DNA of 64,000 nucleotides from JAXLYX01 sp046351215 (GTDB lineage Bacteria; Myxococcota_A; Polyangia; Polyangiales; Houyiibacteriaceae): positions 124,001 to 188,000 of the forward strand of contig JAXLYX010000010.1 of the NCBI GenBank assembly GCA_046351215.1, read 5' to 3'. The notes beneath the pieces were generated by a model. It worked only from the letters and a program-made list of their open reading frames with translations, had not been told where the DNA came from and made no database searches. Numbering within the stretch: the first letter of the stretch is position 1; every line of letters starts with the position of its first letter. Positions 33,449 through 42,572 of the stretch are shown here, in pieces. The translations under genes were made by a program, and so were the position numbers.

Positions 33449-35152
33449 GTGCGCTTCGGAATCCGCTTGTCTTGCTTCCGCCCGTGGATGGCGCTCCCGG
33501 TCCTCGTCGGCATGCTCGCGGCCCCGGCGCCGGCCCGCGGCGAGGAGAGCTCCGTGGAGCCGTCCGCGCCCGCGACCGGGGACGAGAGCGCGGCCCGGCC
33601 GTCGACGCCCGCCGAGGCCGGACGGAGCGTCGCGGATCCGCCCCCCGTGGAGCTTCCCCCCCCCTGTGGACCGGGGGTGCGCGGGTGCTACCTGGCGCGA
33701 GACGGCCGATACCGTTCCGTCGACGCCACCTACGCGGCCTCGTTGGTCCCTCCGAAGGCGCACTACCTCATCGCCGCGGTGGAGGATCTGACCTTCGTCG
33801 CGATCGGCGCCGTCTGGTACATGGTCGCCCTCGACGACAACAAGGTCGACTGGGACATCGAGTCCGTCCGCCAGCGCTTCAGCCGCGAATCCGTCCGATT
33901 CGACAGCAACACGTTCACGATGAACTTCCTGCTGCACCCCCTCTCGGGGTCGGCGTACTACGCATTCCCGCGTGCGAACGGGCTGAACGTCGGGGTCTCC
34001 GCGACCTACGCGTTCCTCTCGAGCATGCTCTGGGAGTTCGGCCTCGAGTTCAACGAGAAGCTCAGCATCAACGACGTGATCGCGACGCCTCTCGGAGGCA
34101 TGGGCCTCGGCGAATTCTTCTTCCGACTCGGCAAGTACCTGAACAGCGCTCCCGGCGGCGGTGACACGTGGCATCGGGTGCTCGGGTGCTCGCTCGGCGT
34201 CGTCCAGTGCGCTCACGATCGCGCGGCCGATCACCGGCGCGGCTCGGCACCGGGGACCGTGGTGGACTCGCTCGGCTTCGACGCGGCCATCGCGCATGCC
34301 TTCGCGATCCGTTCGCTCTTCGGGGCCGCCCGGGTGGACGAAGGGAGCTCCTTCTTCCGCTACGAGGTCTCCGTCGACGCCGATCTCGTCGCGATGCCCG
34401 GGTACCTCCGCCCAGGGGCGTTCGGCCGGTTCTACGCGGACGGGAACTTCACCCGCTTCCGTGTGCGCGGCCTCGGCGGCCCGTCGGGGAACGGCACCTT
34501 CCTCGACTCGGACGCCGTGCTCTTCGGCTACTACGCACAGGACGTCCGGGGCGAAGGACGTCCGCGGGGCTGGGGCCTGTCCGTCGGTTCGAGCGTGGGA
34601 TACACCTACAGGCGCGACGACCACGAGGACTTCCACGATCGTTGGTGCCTCACGCATTTCCCCGGGCTCGCCCTCGACCTCACCGTCCTGCGCCCGAGGC
34701 TCGCCATGCACACGCGCCTGCGCGGCTACGGAGACTTCGCCGGCGTCCACTCGATGGCCTTCGACGCCTGGCGCGACGCGAACCCCGGCGTGATCACCAA
34801 GCCAGTCCTCGAACGCGAGGGCTACTACTACGCCTGGGGAGGCTCCCTCCGCTTCGACCTCGACTTCGAGATGCCCTGGGTCCTCGTGGGAGGCAGCGTC
34901 TTCGCCGGCAAGTACCGATCCCAGGACGGCCTCGATCGGCACCAGGAGGAGATCGACGCGATGGGCGTCGACGTCCATGCGTCGGACGGCATCCTCGAGC
35001 TCGAGGCGCATCTCCGCCTCTACCCGTTCCGACGGCTGCCGATCTCGGTCGAAATCGGCGGCGCACGCTATCTCCGCTCCTCGCGGGCCGGTGGATACAC
35101 GGCCCACGCATCGTTCGATCGGCTCGGAGCCGGGCTCGGCGTACGGTTCTAG
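33449..35152 (+). CDS. DUF3943 outer-membrane protein
   Basis: 567 residues from a GTG; an in-frame ATG at 33488 also opens a good signal peptide (cleaved after PARG). A Pro/Glu-rich linker follows, then the DUF3943 core, with the diagnostic NFLLHPLSGSAYYAFPRANG and a nearby FSRESVRFDSNTFTMN. The C-terminal two thirds alternate beta strands and end in Phe (RLGAGLGVRF), consistent with an outer-membrane barrel. Function is unknown in the family. It is divergent from the sulfatase-fold gene. Its Pro codons create C-runs near 33640-33670. Confidence 0.83.
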   Translation: MRFGIRLSCFRPWMALPVLVGMLAAPAPARGEESSVEPSAPATGDESAARPSTPAEAGRSVADPPPVELPPPCGPGVRGCYLARDGRYRSVDATYAASLVPPKAHYLIAAVEDLTFVAIGAVWYMVALDDNKVDWDIESVRQRFSRESVRFDSNTFTMNFLLHPLSGSAYYAFPRANGLNVGVSATYAFLSSMLWEFGLEFNEKLSINDVIATPLGGMGLGEFFFRLGKYLNSAPGGGDTWHRVLGCSLGVVQCAHDRAADHRRGSAPGTVVDSLGFDAAIAHAFAIRSLFGAARVDEGSSFFRYEVSVDADLVAMPGYLRPGAFGRFYADGNFTRFRVRGLGGPSGNGTFLDSDAVLFGYYAQDVRGEGRPRGWGLSVGSSVGYTYRRDDHEDFHDRWCLTHFPGLALDLTVLRPRLAMHTRLRGYGDFAGVHSMAFDAWRDANPGVITKPVLEREGYYYAWGGSLRFDLDFEMPWVLVGGSVFAGKYRSQDGLDRHQEEIDAMGVDVHASDGILELEAHLRLYPFRRLPISVEIGGARYLRSSRAGGYTAHASFDRLGAGLGVRF

Positions 35153-35174
35153 CGTCCCGGCGGGCCGGCCGGCG

Positions 35175-35198
35175 CCCCCCCCTCCCCCTCCCCCCCCC
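35175..35198 (+). repeat. Polypyrimidine tract C8-T-C5-T-C9
   Basis: 24 nt of almost pure cytosine lie 60-84 bp upstream of the coiled-coil protein start and 22 bp after the DUF3943 stop. On the reverse strand it offers four or more G-runs, so G-quadruplex or i-motif formation is possible. Such tracts are also prone to slippage, both in the cell and in sequencing. Confidence 0.7.
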
Positions 35199-35258
35199 GG
35201 CGTACGTCCCCCTTGCCGTTCTCGCACCCGGACGTACCTCTTCGCCCGGAGGGACGAA

Positions 35259-35642
35259 ATGACGACCGACGAGAACAGCCTGCGCGACATCGCGCGCGAC
35301 ACCGCCGAGAAGATGGCCGCCCTGCGCGACGAGCTGCAGGTGAAGCTCCACCTCGCCGGGATGGACGCCCACGACTCCTGGAAGAAGGCGGAGCCGGGCC
35401 TCCTTCGCGCCGAGAAGCGCCTTCGCGAGGCGCTCGACCTCGTCGTGCCCGGCGGCTCCGACAAGGTGCGCCTCGAGCTCCAGCTCGGCCTCATGGAGGC
35501 GAAGGATCGCGTGCGCGAGCTCGAGCCGACCGTGCGTCAGCTCGGCGACGCCGTGACCGACGCCGCCAAGACCGGCTACGCGAAGCTCAAGGAGAACCTC
35601 ACGAAGCTCGGGCCGAAGTCGGAGACTCCGCCCGCGCTCTGA
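35259..35642 (+). CDS. Coiled-coil hypothetical protein
   Basis: 127 residues, almost all helical and highly charged (e.g. IARDTAEKMAALRDELQVKL, LEAKDRVRELEPTVRQL-like segments in the second half). No signal peptide or membrane segment. GGAGGGA precedes the ATG at 35259. The last 44 bp overlap the 3' end of the convergent P450 gene. Similar short amphipathic proteins occur as cytoskeletal or envelope accessories, but I cannot assign a role. Confidence 0.7.
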   Translation: MTTDENSLRDIARDTAEKMAALRDELQVKLHLAGMDAHDSWKKAEPGLLRAEKRLREALDLVVPGGSDKVRLELQLGLMEAKDRVRELEPTVRQLGDAVTDAAKTGYAKLKENLTKLGPKSETPPAL

Positions 35643-37008
35643 TCGGCAGGCGCTCGAGCGTCCGTGTGAAGACGCTCGGGCGGTGCCTGACCTCGCCATC
35701 GCCCAACGCGACATGACTCGTTCGCCGGAGGACCTCCTCCATGGCGATCGTGATCTCGCGACGCGCGAGCGGGGCGCCGAGGCAGAGGTGCGGGCCGTAC
35801 CCGAAGGCCATGTGATGCCGCGCGTTGGCTCGATCGAGGTCGAGTCGATGCGGCTCCGGGAACTTCGCCTCGTCGCGATTGGCCGACGTCCAGAGTGCGA
35901 GCACGCGGCTCCCCTTCGGCAGCTTCGTGCCCGAGAGCTCCGTGTCGCGGGTGACGAGACGGAAGTGCCCCTGGAAAGGCGCTTCGAGCCGTAGCACCTC
36001 CTCGACGAAGGTCGGGAGGCGATCGGGCTCCGCGCGGAGCCGCGCCTGGAGCGCTTCGTCGCGGACGAGGTGGTGCATCGCACTCCCCATCGTGCTCGCG
36101 GCCGAGTCGCTCCCGGCGATGAGGATCTGGAGGAGGATGCTGATCGCCTCGGCCTCGGACAGCTTGGCCTCCGAGCGACCTTCGATCGCGTCGATCATCG
36201 CGCGCATGAGATCGCTCGAGGTCCCGTCGCGCCGGGCCCGCCGGACCTCGCGCACGCAGAAGGAGTAGAGCTTGAATCCCTCGTCGACGTGGGCGGCGAA
36301 TTGCTCCGGCGTGTTCACGCCCGACAGGAGGGAGATCGCGTGATCGCACCAACGCTTCACCTCGCGATGGCGGCCCTCGTCGAGGTCGACGAGCCGGAGC
36401 ACGAGCCGCATGGGCAGCACCTCGGCGACTTCGTGCATGAAGTCTCCGCCTCCCCGCGCGAGGAAGTCGTCGAGGAGCTCGGTGACGATGCCGCGGATGT
36501 CCTCGTCGAGGCCGCGCTGCACGCGCTGCGAGAACGCCGCACTCGCGAGCTTCCGATGGACCGCGTGCACCGGGGGATCGACGAGCGCGAGCACGTCGAT
36601 CGGCCCGACGCCGAGATCCGGGAGCTTCATCGATTGCACCCCGCCCTTGCCACCCGCGAGGAGGATCGCGACGAGGTTCGACGAGTACGTCTCCGGATCG
36701 AGGGTGACGGTGCGGACGTCCTCGTAGCGACTCACGAGGTAGTAGTCGGCGCCGGGCACGCGGTAGACCGGCTTCTCCTTCCTCACCGCTTCGTAGAACG
36801 GATGCGGATCCTCGAGCGTCGCGTCCGCGAACGGACGGAAGCGCGCGAGGCCGGCCGCTGCCGGATCGTCGTCCACGTGCGCTCCACCCGAGTCGCCCAT
36901 CACGGAGCGCACGCGCGAGAGCGCACGCAGCGAGAGCGAGAGCACCTGACCGCGCGCCTTGCGCACGGTCGATGCGACGAGCGGACTCCTGAGGATCTCC
37001 CCGAGCAT
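35599..37008 (-). CDS. Cytochrome P450
   Basis: 469 residues. The haem-binding loop FGYGPHLCLGAPLARREI carries the axial Cys. The K-helix ExxR is in FVEEVLRLEAPFQGHF, and the I-helix oxygen-binding region is ILIAGSDSAASTMG (Ser in place of the usual Thr at one position). The first 40 residues are a basic extension. It would hydroxylate a small hydrophobic substrate using electrons from a ferredoxin not found nearby. The ATG at 37008 was chosen because the P450 N-terminus begins there; the open frame continues antisense to the neighbouring tetR. A divergent TetR and its operator lie just upstream. Confidence 0.93.
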   Translation of the reverse strand: MLGEILRSPLVASTVRKARGQVLSLSLRALSRVRSVMGDSGGAHVDDDPAAAGLARFRPFADATLEDPHPFYEAVRKEKPVYRVPGADYYLVSRYEDVRTVTLDPETYSSNLVAILLAGGKGGVQSMKLPDLGVGPIDVLALVDPPVHAVHRKLASAAFSQRVQRGLDEDIRGIVTELLDDFLARGGGDFMHEVAEVLPMRLVLRLVDLDEGRHREVKRWCDHAISLLSGVNTPEQFAAHVDEGFKLYSFCVREVRRARRDGTSSDLMRAMIDAIEGRSEAKLSEAEAISILLQILIAGSDSAASTMGSAMHHLVRDEALQARLRAEPDRLPTFVEEVLRLEAPFQGHFRLVTRDTELSGTKLPKGSRVLALWTSANRDEAKFPEPHRLDLDRANARHHMAFGYGPHLCLGAPLARREITIAMEEVLRRTSHVALGDGEVRHRPSVFTRTLERLPIRARAESPTSARAS

Positions 37009-37025
37009 GCCTGCCTCCCCGATTC

Positions 37026-37061
37026 CTGTACTAAGTACGAGTCTGACTTTACTTAGTACAG
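37026..37061. promoter_or_regulatory. TetR operator, 12-bp perfect inverted repeat
   Basis: CTGTACTAAGTA (37026-37037) and TACTTAGTACAG (37050-37061) are exact inverted copies around a 12-bp spacer. Each arm contains a GTACTAAGTA(C) unit; the left one is itself the odd palindrome GTACTAAGTAC (37028-37038). It lies centrally in the 66-bp gap between the P450 start (37008) and the tetR start (37075), and is conspicuously AT-rich for this genome. It is the likely operator for both genes. Confidence 0.8.
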
Positions 37062-37074
37062 TCGTCAAGGCAGG

Positions 37075-37674
37075 ATGGCTCGACCCGCCCACGAACGGCA
37101 GACTCCAGCCCCCATGGCCTCCTCCCGCACGCGAACCCCGGACCGCCCCGCGCTCGAGCCGACGACGATCCTCGAGGCCGCGCTCCGCATCGTGGACGCC
37201 GAGGGCAAGGACCGGCTGACGGTGCGACGGCTGGCGCAGGAGCTCGACGTGTCGCCGATGGCCATCTACTGGCATTTCGAGAACAAGGCCGCGCTCGAGC
37301 AACGGATGGTGGAGCACGTCGTCACGGGCGCCTCCTTCGACGACGTGCCCCGTGAGCCGGCCGACGCCTTCCTCCGGGAGACCTTCGGCCGAATGCACCG
37401 GGGCCTCGCCGAGCATCCCGGGCTGATCCCGCTGCTCCAGGATCCGGTGCGCATCGGAGAGCACGCGCGCTCCGTGAGGGGGCGCGTCCTCGAGGTCCTC
37501 GAAGGCATGGGGCTCGCGAAGGCGGCCCGCCACGACGCGTACTACGTCCTGATGAGCTACACGCTCGGCTCGGTGACGATGGACCACGCGTCGGAATTCG
37601 ATCGGAGCCGGTCGCCCTTCACCCGCGGGCTCGACCGTCTGATCGCGACGGTGCTCGCGCGGAATCCGCCCTGA
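37075..37674 (+). CDS. TetR-family transcriptional regulator
   Basis: 199 residues from the ATG at 37075; an ATG at 37114 (removing 13 residues) is equally possible. The helix-turn-helix (DRLTVRRLAQELDVSPMAIYWHFENKAAL, split here only by length) lies at about residues 45-72, with a TetR-like C-terminal domain after it. It is divergent from the cytochrome P450 gene and shares with it the 12+12 bp inverted repeat, so it probably represses both until a ligand, perhaps the P450 substrate, is bound. Confidence 0.9.
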   Translation: MARPAHERQTPAPMASSRTRTPDRPALEPTTILEAALRIVDAEGKDRLTVRRLAQELDVSPMAIYWHFENKAALEQRMVEHVVTGASFDDVPREPADAFLRETFGRMHRGLAEHPGLIPLLQDPVRIGEHARSVRGRVLEVLEGMGLAKAARHDAYYVLMSYTLGSVTMDHASEFDRSRSPFTRGLDRLIATVLARNPP

Positions 37675-37846
37675 TTCCGAGGGGGAAGGCGTATCGGCCG
37701 GGGCCGAGCCGGCCACCCTGCGACGACGCGGGACCTGCTCGGCCATGCACGGCATCACCCGCCCGGGTGCACGCGTGCGGCGACGTCCGCGTACGTCGCT
37801 CCCGCTTTCTTGACCATGTGGGGAGACGCCTCCGAAGCTCGCACCG

Positions 37847-39529
37847 ATGCACGTCCTCCTGTGCTCTCCCCAGCCGGACGACTACCTCTCGGTCCGCGAT
37901 GCGCTCGACCGGGCGGAAGCCAGGGCGCGTGTCGCGTGGGTGGACAGCTACGAGGACGCGCGTCGCGAGCTCGCCTCGGGGATGCACGACGTCGGGCTCG
38001 TCGACCCGGCGCTCGTGCGAGGGCGTCTGCCGAGCCTCGTCGGCGAGTGCGCCCTGCTCGGCGTCGACACCCCGATCCTCGCCTTCCTCGGCGAGCCCGA
38101 GCCCGTCCTCGAGACGTCGTTCCTCCGCTCGGGCGGCGCCGGCATCGTGCGGCGCGGCGACACGCGCAAGCCCCTCCGCTTCGCGCGCGCCCTCTCGCGC
38201 GCCGTGCTGCGCTCGGCCGCACGCCATCCGATCCTCACGCCCCGACGGTGGCTCTTCATCCACACGATCGGCGAGTGCGTCGACCAGATCGAGAGCGTGC
38301 TCGCTCGCGCGGAGTCGAGCGCCCGCGAGGCCGCCGTCATCGCCGTGGCGCTCGAGCCGCCGCCCGAAGACGCTTCGCGCGTCGCGCTGGTCGAGGGCCT
38401 GCTGCCCTCGATGATCGTCGAGCGTCTCCGGAGCCACCTCGATCGCGACGACGTGCTCTTGCGTTTCGGCCGACGCAAATGGCTCGTGATCCTGGAAGGG
38501 GGCCTCGACGCCTCGCTGACCGAGGCGCGCGCACGCGAGCTCGGCGAGGCGCTCGGACGCCCGTTCCACGTCCCCGGTCGCACGCTCTCGCTCGTGCCGA
38601 ACGTGACGTACGCCGTGCATCCGGAGGACGCGGACAACGCCTCGGATCTCTTCGACGCCGTCCGCTGCACCCTGTTCCGTCCGGTCTACGGCGAGCCGCT
38701 CAAGGTGCGCCGACTCTCGCACGAGACGTCGATGGCGCTGCGGTCGCGGGGTGCCGAGGCGCTCGCACGCGCGCTCGAGGAAGGCCTGCTCGAGCTCGTC
38801 TTCCAGCCGGAGGTCGAGCTCCGGGACGGTCGCATGGTCTCGGCCGAGGCCCTGCTCCGATTCCGCTCCGAGGAATTCGGCGATCTGCGCCCCGGCGAGC
38901 TGCTCGAGACCGCCGAGTCGGCCGGGCTCTCCGGTGCGCTCGACGCGTGGGTGCTCCGCGAGGCCGCGGCGACCGCGCGTCGCTTCCTCGACAAGGGCTC
39001 GCCCCTCCGGATCTCGGTGAACGTCACGCTCGCCTCGGTCCTCGACGGGTCCGTGGTCGAGGCGGTCGATGCCGCGCTCGAGTCGACCCGGCTGCCGCCC
39101 CGCTTCCTCGCGATCGAGGTCGCCGGCGTGGGTCGGGTCGGCGGAGGCTCGATCGAGCGCGCCACGCTGGCGGCGCTCCGGGAGCGCGGTGTCGAGCTCG
39201 TGCTCGACGACTTCGGCACCGGCTACGCGGCGCTCGCCTGCCTCAAGGGCTTCCCCACGGACGCGATCAAGATCGATCGCGCCTTCGTGAAGGGCCTGCC
39301 CCTCGTCCCCGAGGACGCGGCCATCGCCACGGCCATCGTCGCGCTCGGCCGCTCGCTCGGCCTCACGGTCGTCGCCGAGGGCGTCGAGACGGCCGCCGCC
39401 GAGGCCTTCCTCGCCGACATCCGCTGCGACCGGGCCCAGGGCCATGGCATCGCTCCCCCGCTCTCGGAAGAAGAGCTCTTCGCCTTCCGCCACCACCTCC
39501 CCCCCATCCTGGAGCCCGAGTGCCGTTGA
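37847..39529 (+). CDS. Receiver-like/EAL protein, probable c-di-GMP phosphodiesterase
   Basis: 560 residues. An N-terminal receiver-like domain (about 1-115; candidate phospho-acceptor Asp in VGLVDPALV) is followed by a degenerate GGDEF-like region without the GGDEF motif, then an EAL domain (about 300-555). In the EAL domain the motifs are SAEALLRF, ISVNVT, AIEVAG (degenerate, usually EITE), LDDFGTGYA, IKIDRAF, VAEGVET and QGHGI. Most metal-binding residues remain, so activity is plausible but the EITE change weakens it. A paralogue of the same layout follows after a 224-bp gap. The pair would adjust cyclic-di-GMP. Confidence 0.85.
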   Translation: MHVLLCSPQPDDYLSVRDALDRAEARARVAWVDSYEDARRELASGMHDVGLVDPALVRGRLPSLVGECALLGVDTPILAFLGEPEPVLETSFLRSGGAGIVRRGDTRKPLRFARALSRAVLRSAARHPILTPRRWLFIHTIGECVDQIESVLARAESSAREAAVIAVALEPPPEDASRVALVEGLLPSMIVERLRSHLDRDDVLLRFGRRKWLVILEGGLDASLTEARARELGEALGRPFHVPGRTLSLVPNVTYAVHPEDADNASDLFDAVRCTLFRPVYGEPLKVRRLSHETSMALRSRGAEALARALEEGLLELVFQPEVELRDGRMVSAEALLRFRSEEFGDLRPGELLETAESAGLSGALDAWVLREAAATARRFLDKGSPLRISVNVTLASVLDGSVVEAVDAALESTRLPPRFLAIEVAGVGRVGGGSIERATLAALRERGVELVLDDFGTGYAALACLKGFPTDAIKIDRAFVKGLPLVPEDAAIATAIVALGRSLGLTVVAEGVETAAAEAFLADIRCDRAQGHGIAPPLSEEELFAFRHHLPPILEPECR

Positions 39530-39616
39530 CTCGAACTCAAGAAACGATCCGTCGGCCCCGCCCGGCAAACGTGGGCGAACTCACCACCGAGGAGCTCGTC
39601 CGATAATCCAATCACC

Positions 39617-39644
39617 GGATTCTCCACGGAAACGAGGAGAATCC
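39617..39644 (+). repeat. 9-bp stem-loop between the two EAL genes
   Basis: GGATTCTCC (39617-39625) and GGAGAATCC (39636-39644) are perfect inverted copies with a 10-nt loop. It lies in the 224-bp gap between the EAL genes, 110 bp before the second start. It may be a regulator site or an RNA hairpin. I saw no conserved GEMM c-di-GMP riboswitch core. The remainder of the gap shows nothing else. Confidence 0.5.
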
Positions 39645-39753
39645 ATGGGGAGTCCGTGTGCTCTCTTGTCCGACCGAGGGACGGAGGGGTAGCGTGCAAC
39701 GCGTTCTACGAGCTCCCCATCCCCTTCCCTCCCCTCCTGGAGTCCAAGACGGC

Positions 39754-41445
39754 GTGACCGAGCTGGTCGTTTGCTCCCGCCACCGACTCGACGAAGCGCT
39801 GCTCGCGGAGTGGCGGCATCGTCGTCGGCCGGATGCGAGCCTCGTCACGACCAGGAGCTTCGACGAGGCGTGGGCCTACCTCGAATGCGCCTCCGCCGCG
39901 CTCCTCTTCCTCGCCTTCGACTCGGACCTCGACGGGGCGTACGCGCTCCTCGAGCGGCTCGGCTCCGCGCGTCCCGAGGTGCGCATCGTCGCGGTGATCC
40001 CCTCGCACGGCCGCGAGCTCGAGGCCGCGTTGATCGGAGCCGGCGCCCACGACGTCGTCGTGCGCGAGGACCTCGAGGACGACGAGCTCGACCGTGCGCT
40101 CGAGGGCGCCCTCGCGGCCAGCCTCTCGGCCTCGCGCGCCTTCGCCGACGTACGCCACGCGCCGCGCACGACCCGGTCGAGCTTCGAGCGGACGCTCGAG
40201 CCGATGCTCCGGGCCGCGCGACGTCGACGAGCCCGACTCGGGCTCGTCTCGGTCCGTCTCGAGGGCGACTCGAGCACCTGGCACGAGCGCCCCGAGGAAG
40301 AGGCCGCGATCCTCGGAGCCGCGCTCCATCGGGTGCGGACCGCGCTCCGCTCCCCGGACCTGGTGCTGCGCCTCGGCGTGCGCGAGCTCGTCGTGCTCCG
40401 GGACGATGCCGCCTCGGTCGCCGAGATCGTCGGGCTCGGCGAGGCCGTCGCGGAGGCACTCGCCGCGCCGATCACGCGCCCCGACGGGGACGTGCGCGTG
40501 TCGACGAGCGTGCGCATCGCGGTGCACCCCGATCACGGGACGACGCCGCCCGAGCTGCTCGAATGCCTCGACGACGACGAGGCCGAGATCGCCCGCCTCG
40601 GACGCGGCGTCCCGAGCCGCCTCACGCCCCGGAACCCGACCTCGATGATCGTGTCGCGCCGGCAGATCCTCGAGCGCGCCCTGCCCGGCGCGATCGAACG
40701 CGGCGAGATCTCCGTCCACTACCAGCCGCAGTGGTGCATCCGCGATCAGGTGGTCCTCGGCGTGGAGTCGCTGCTCCGGTGGAATTCGCCCGATCTCGGC
40801 GCGATCTCGCCCGCCGAGTTCGTCCCGATCGCGGAGGAGATCGGCGAGATCGAGACCCTCGGCACGCACGCGCTCCGGACGGCCTGCGCCGTCGGAGAAC
40901 GTTGGAGGCGCAATGGACTCCCGGTCCGAGTGGCCGTGAACGTCTCGAGCCATCAGCTGCGCAGCCAGGACTTCGCCGAGACGGTCCGCGCGGCCCTGCA
41001 CGACAGCGGCTTCCCGCCTCCTTCGCTCGAGCTCGAGATCACCGAGGGAGCGCTCGTCGACGACGCGGATCGCGCCCGCGCCGTGATGAGCGAGCTGCGC
41101 GCGGAGGGCATCCTCTTCGCGGTCGACGACTTCGGCACGGGGCACGCCTCGCTCGCCTACCTGAAGCGGCTGCCGCTCGACGTCGTGAAGATCGACCGCG
41201 ACTTCGTCCGCGGCGTGCCGGAGGATCCGGAGAACGTGGCGCTCACGAGCGCGATCGTCGCCCTCGCCCAGAGCCTCGGGCTCTACGTCATCGCGGAGGG
41301 CGTCGAGACCTCGCGCGAGGAATCCTTCCTCCGCACCCTCGACTGCCACGCCGTCCAGGGCTTCCTCCACGCCCGCCCCATGCCCGCCCTCGAGGCCGAG
41401 AGCTGGCTCCGCCGCCGCCGGATCGCGAGCCGGGCCCCGCGCTGA
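39754..41445 (+). CDS. Receiver-like/EAL protein, c-di-GMP phosphodiesterase
   Basis: 563 residues from the GTG at 39754, chosen for GGAG upstream and because the receiver-like fold starts there. Layout matches the preceding gene: receiver-like domain (LFLAFDSDLDG may hold the phospho-acceptor), degenerate GGDEF region, EAL domain. The EAL signature is VESLLRW (ESL form); NVSSHQL, LELEITEGAL, VDDFGTGHAS, VVKIDRDF, IAEGVETSRE and AVQGF are all intact, so this copy should be catalytically competent and hydrolyse cyclic-di-GMP. It and its neighbour look like a tandem duplication that has diverged in the EITE site. Confidence 0.88.
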   Translation: MTELVVCSRHRLDEALLAEWRHRRRPDASLVTTRSFDEAWAYLECASAALLFLAFDSDLDGAYALLERLGSARPEVRIVAVIPSHGRELEAALIGAGAHDVVVREDLEDDELDRALEGALAASLSASRAFADVRHAPRTTRSSFERTLEPMLRAARRRRARLGLVSVRLEGDSSTWHERPEEEAAILGAALHRVRTALRSPDLVLRLGVRELVVLRDDAASVAEIVGLGEAVAEALAAPITRPDGDVRVSTSVRIAVHPDHGTTPPELLECLDDDEAEIARLGRGVPSRLTPRNPTSMIVSRRQILERALPGAIERGEISVHYQPQWCIRDQVVLGVESLLRWNSPDLGAISPAEFVPIAEEIGEIETLGTHALRTACAVGERWRRNGLPVRVAVNVSSHQLRSQDFAETVRAALHDSGFPPPSLELEITEGALVDDADRARAVMSELRAEGILFAVDDFGTGHASLAYLKRLPLDVVKIDRDFVRGVPEDPENVALTSAIVALAQSLGLYVIAEGVETSREESFLRTLDCHAVQGFLHARPMPALEAESWLRRRRIASRAPR

Positions 41446-41489
41446 CGCACATCAGGGCGGGAATCCGGGCGCCGTGGCAGGACGAGCAC

Positions 41490-42572
41490 GTGCCTCGCCG
41501 CCCGAACCCGCCCGCCCGCACCGTCGGCCTCTACCTCCTCGCCTGCGCCGTAGGGGTCGCGGCGATGATCGTCGTCGGTGGGCTCGTGCGGCTCACGCGC
41601 TCGGGCCTCTCGATCGTCGAGTGGAATCCGGTCTCCGGCATCCTGCCGCCCCTCGGCGAGCAGGCCTGGCTCGAGGAGCTCGCCCACTACCGCGCGAGCC
41701 CCGAGGGACGGCTCGTGAACTCGGGCATGGACCTCGCGGGGTTCCAGCGGATCTTCCTCGTCGAATGGGTGCATCGGCTGCTCGGACGCGTCGTGGGCCT
41801 CCTCGTGCTCCTCCCGCTGGTCGTGCCGCGGCTCCGGCGCGCGATGTCCGGCGCGCTCTTCGGGAAGCTCGCGCTCCTCGTGCTCTTCTTCGCGGCCCAG
41901 GGGCTCTTGGGATGGCTCATGGTCGCGAGCGGCCTCGTGGACGTGCCCCACGTCAGCCCCTACCGTCTCGCCTCGCATCTGCTCGCGGCCTTCGCGATCT
42001 TCGCCGCGCTCGTGCACCTCGGGCTCGACGAGCTCGGAATGGCAGGCGAAGCCTCGCCCGGCCTCCACCGCGCGAGCCTCTGGCTGCTGGGGCTCGTGCT
42101 CTCCACGGTGGGCTTCGGAGGTCTCGTCGCGGGCCTGCACGCGGGGACGCTCTTCGCCACGTTCCCCGACTACGCCGGCGCGGTCTTGCCGCGGGGCGCT
42201 TTCGAGGGAGGTCCGACCTCGCCCGTCGCGAGCCCGCTCGGCGTGCTGGTGATGCACCGGACGCTCGCGCTCCTCGTCCTCGTCGCGAGCCTCGTCGTCT
42301 CGACGCGCGCCCTACGCGGCCGTCACGACGCGCTCCGGCTGCCCGGGCTCGCGCTCGCGGCGGGCGTGCTCACCCAGATCGGTCTCGGCGCGGCGACGGT
42401 CTTCGCCCACGTGCCCCTTCCGCTCGCCTCGCTGCACCAGGCGAACGCGATCTTCGTCGTGGCGAGCCTCGTCGCGCTCGCGCACGCGTCGCGCGCGAGA
42501 GCTCAGCGCTCCGGCGAGTCGGCGGACGCGCTCGCTGCCGGCTCCTTGCCGAGCAAGAGCCCGAGCACGTGA
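41490..42572 (+). CDS. ctaA: Haem A synthase (COX15/CtaA)
   Basis: 360 residues from a GTG at 41490 with AGGA upstream; eight transmembrane helices. The enzyme converts haem O to haem A for aa3-type cytochrome oxidases. Family motifs: GGLVRLTRSGLSIVEWNPV, the haem-ligand His in FLVEWVHRLLGRVVG, HLLAAFAIFAALVH, VMHRTLALLV and SLHQANAIFV. The type with the long first loop (COX15-like) fits. No cox genes lie next to it. Its last 70 bp overlap the 3' end of the convergent DUF4126 gene; the tail beyond the last helix is Ser/Ala-rich. Confidence 0.92.
   Translation: MPRRPNPPARTVGLYLLACAVGVAAMIVVGGLVRLTRSGLSIVEWNPVSGILPPLGEQAWLEELAHYRASPEGRLVNSGMDLAGFQRIFLVEWVHRLLGRVVGLLVLLPLVVPRLRRAMSGALFGKLALLVLFFAAQGLLGWLMVASGLVDVPHVSPYRLASHLLAAFAIFAALVHLGLDELGMAGEASPGLHRASLWLLGLVLSTVGFGGLVAGLHAGTLFATFPDYAGAVLPRGAFEGGPTSPVASPLGVLVMHRTLALLVLVASLVVSTRALRGRHDALRLPGLALAAGVLTQIGLGAATVFAHVPLPLASLHQANAIFVVASLVALAHASRARAQRSGESADALAAGSLPSKSPST

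Noticed and set aside
39530..39753. A c-di-GMP (GEMM) riboswitch between the EAL genes
   Set aside because: Apart from one 9-bp stem-loop I could not find the conserved core helices or the A-rich joining bases of GEMM aptamers.
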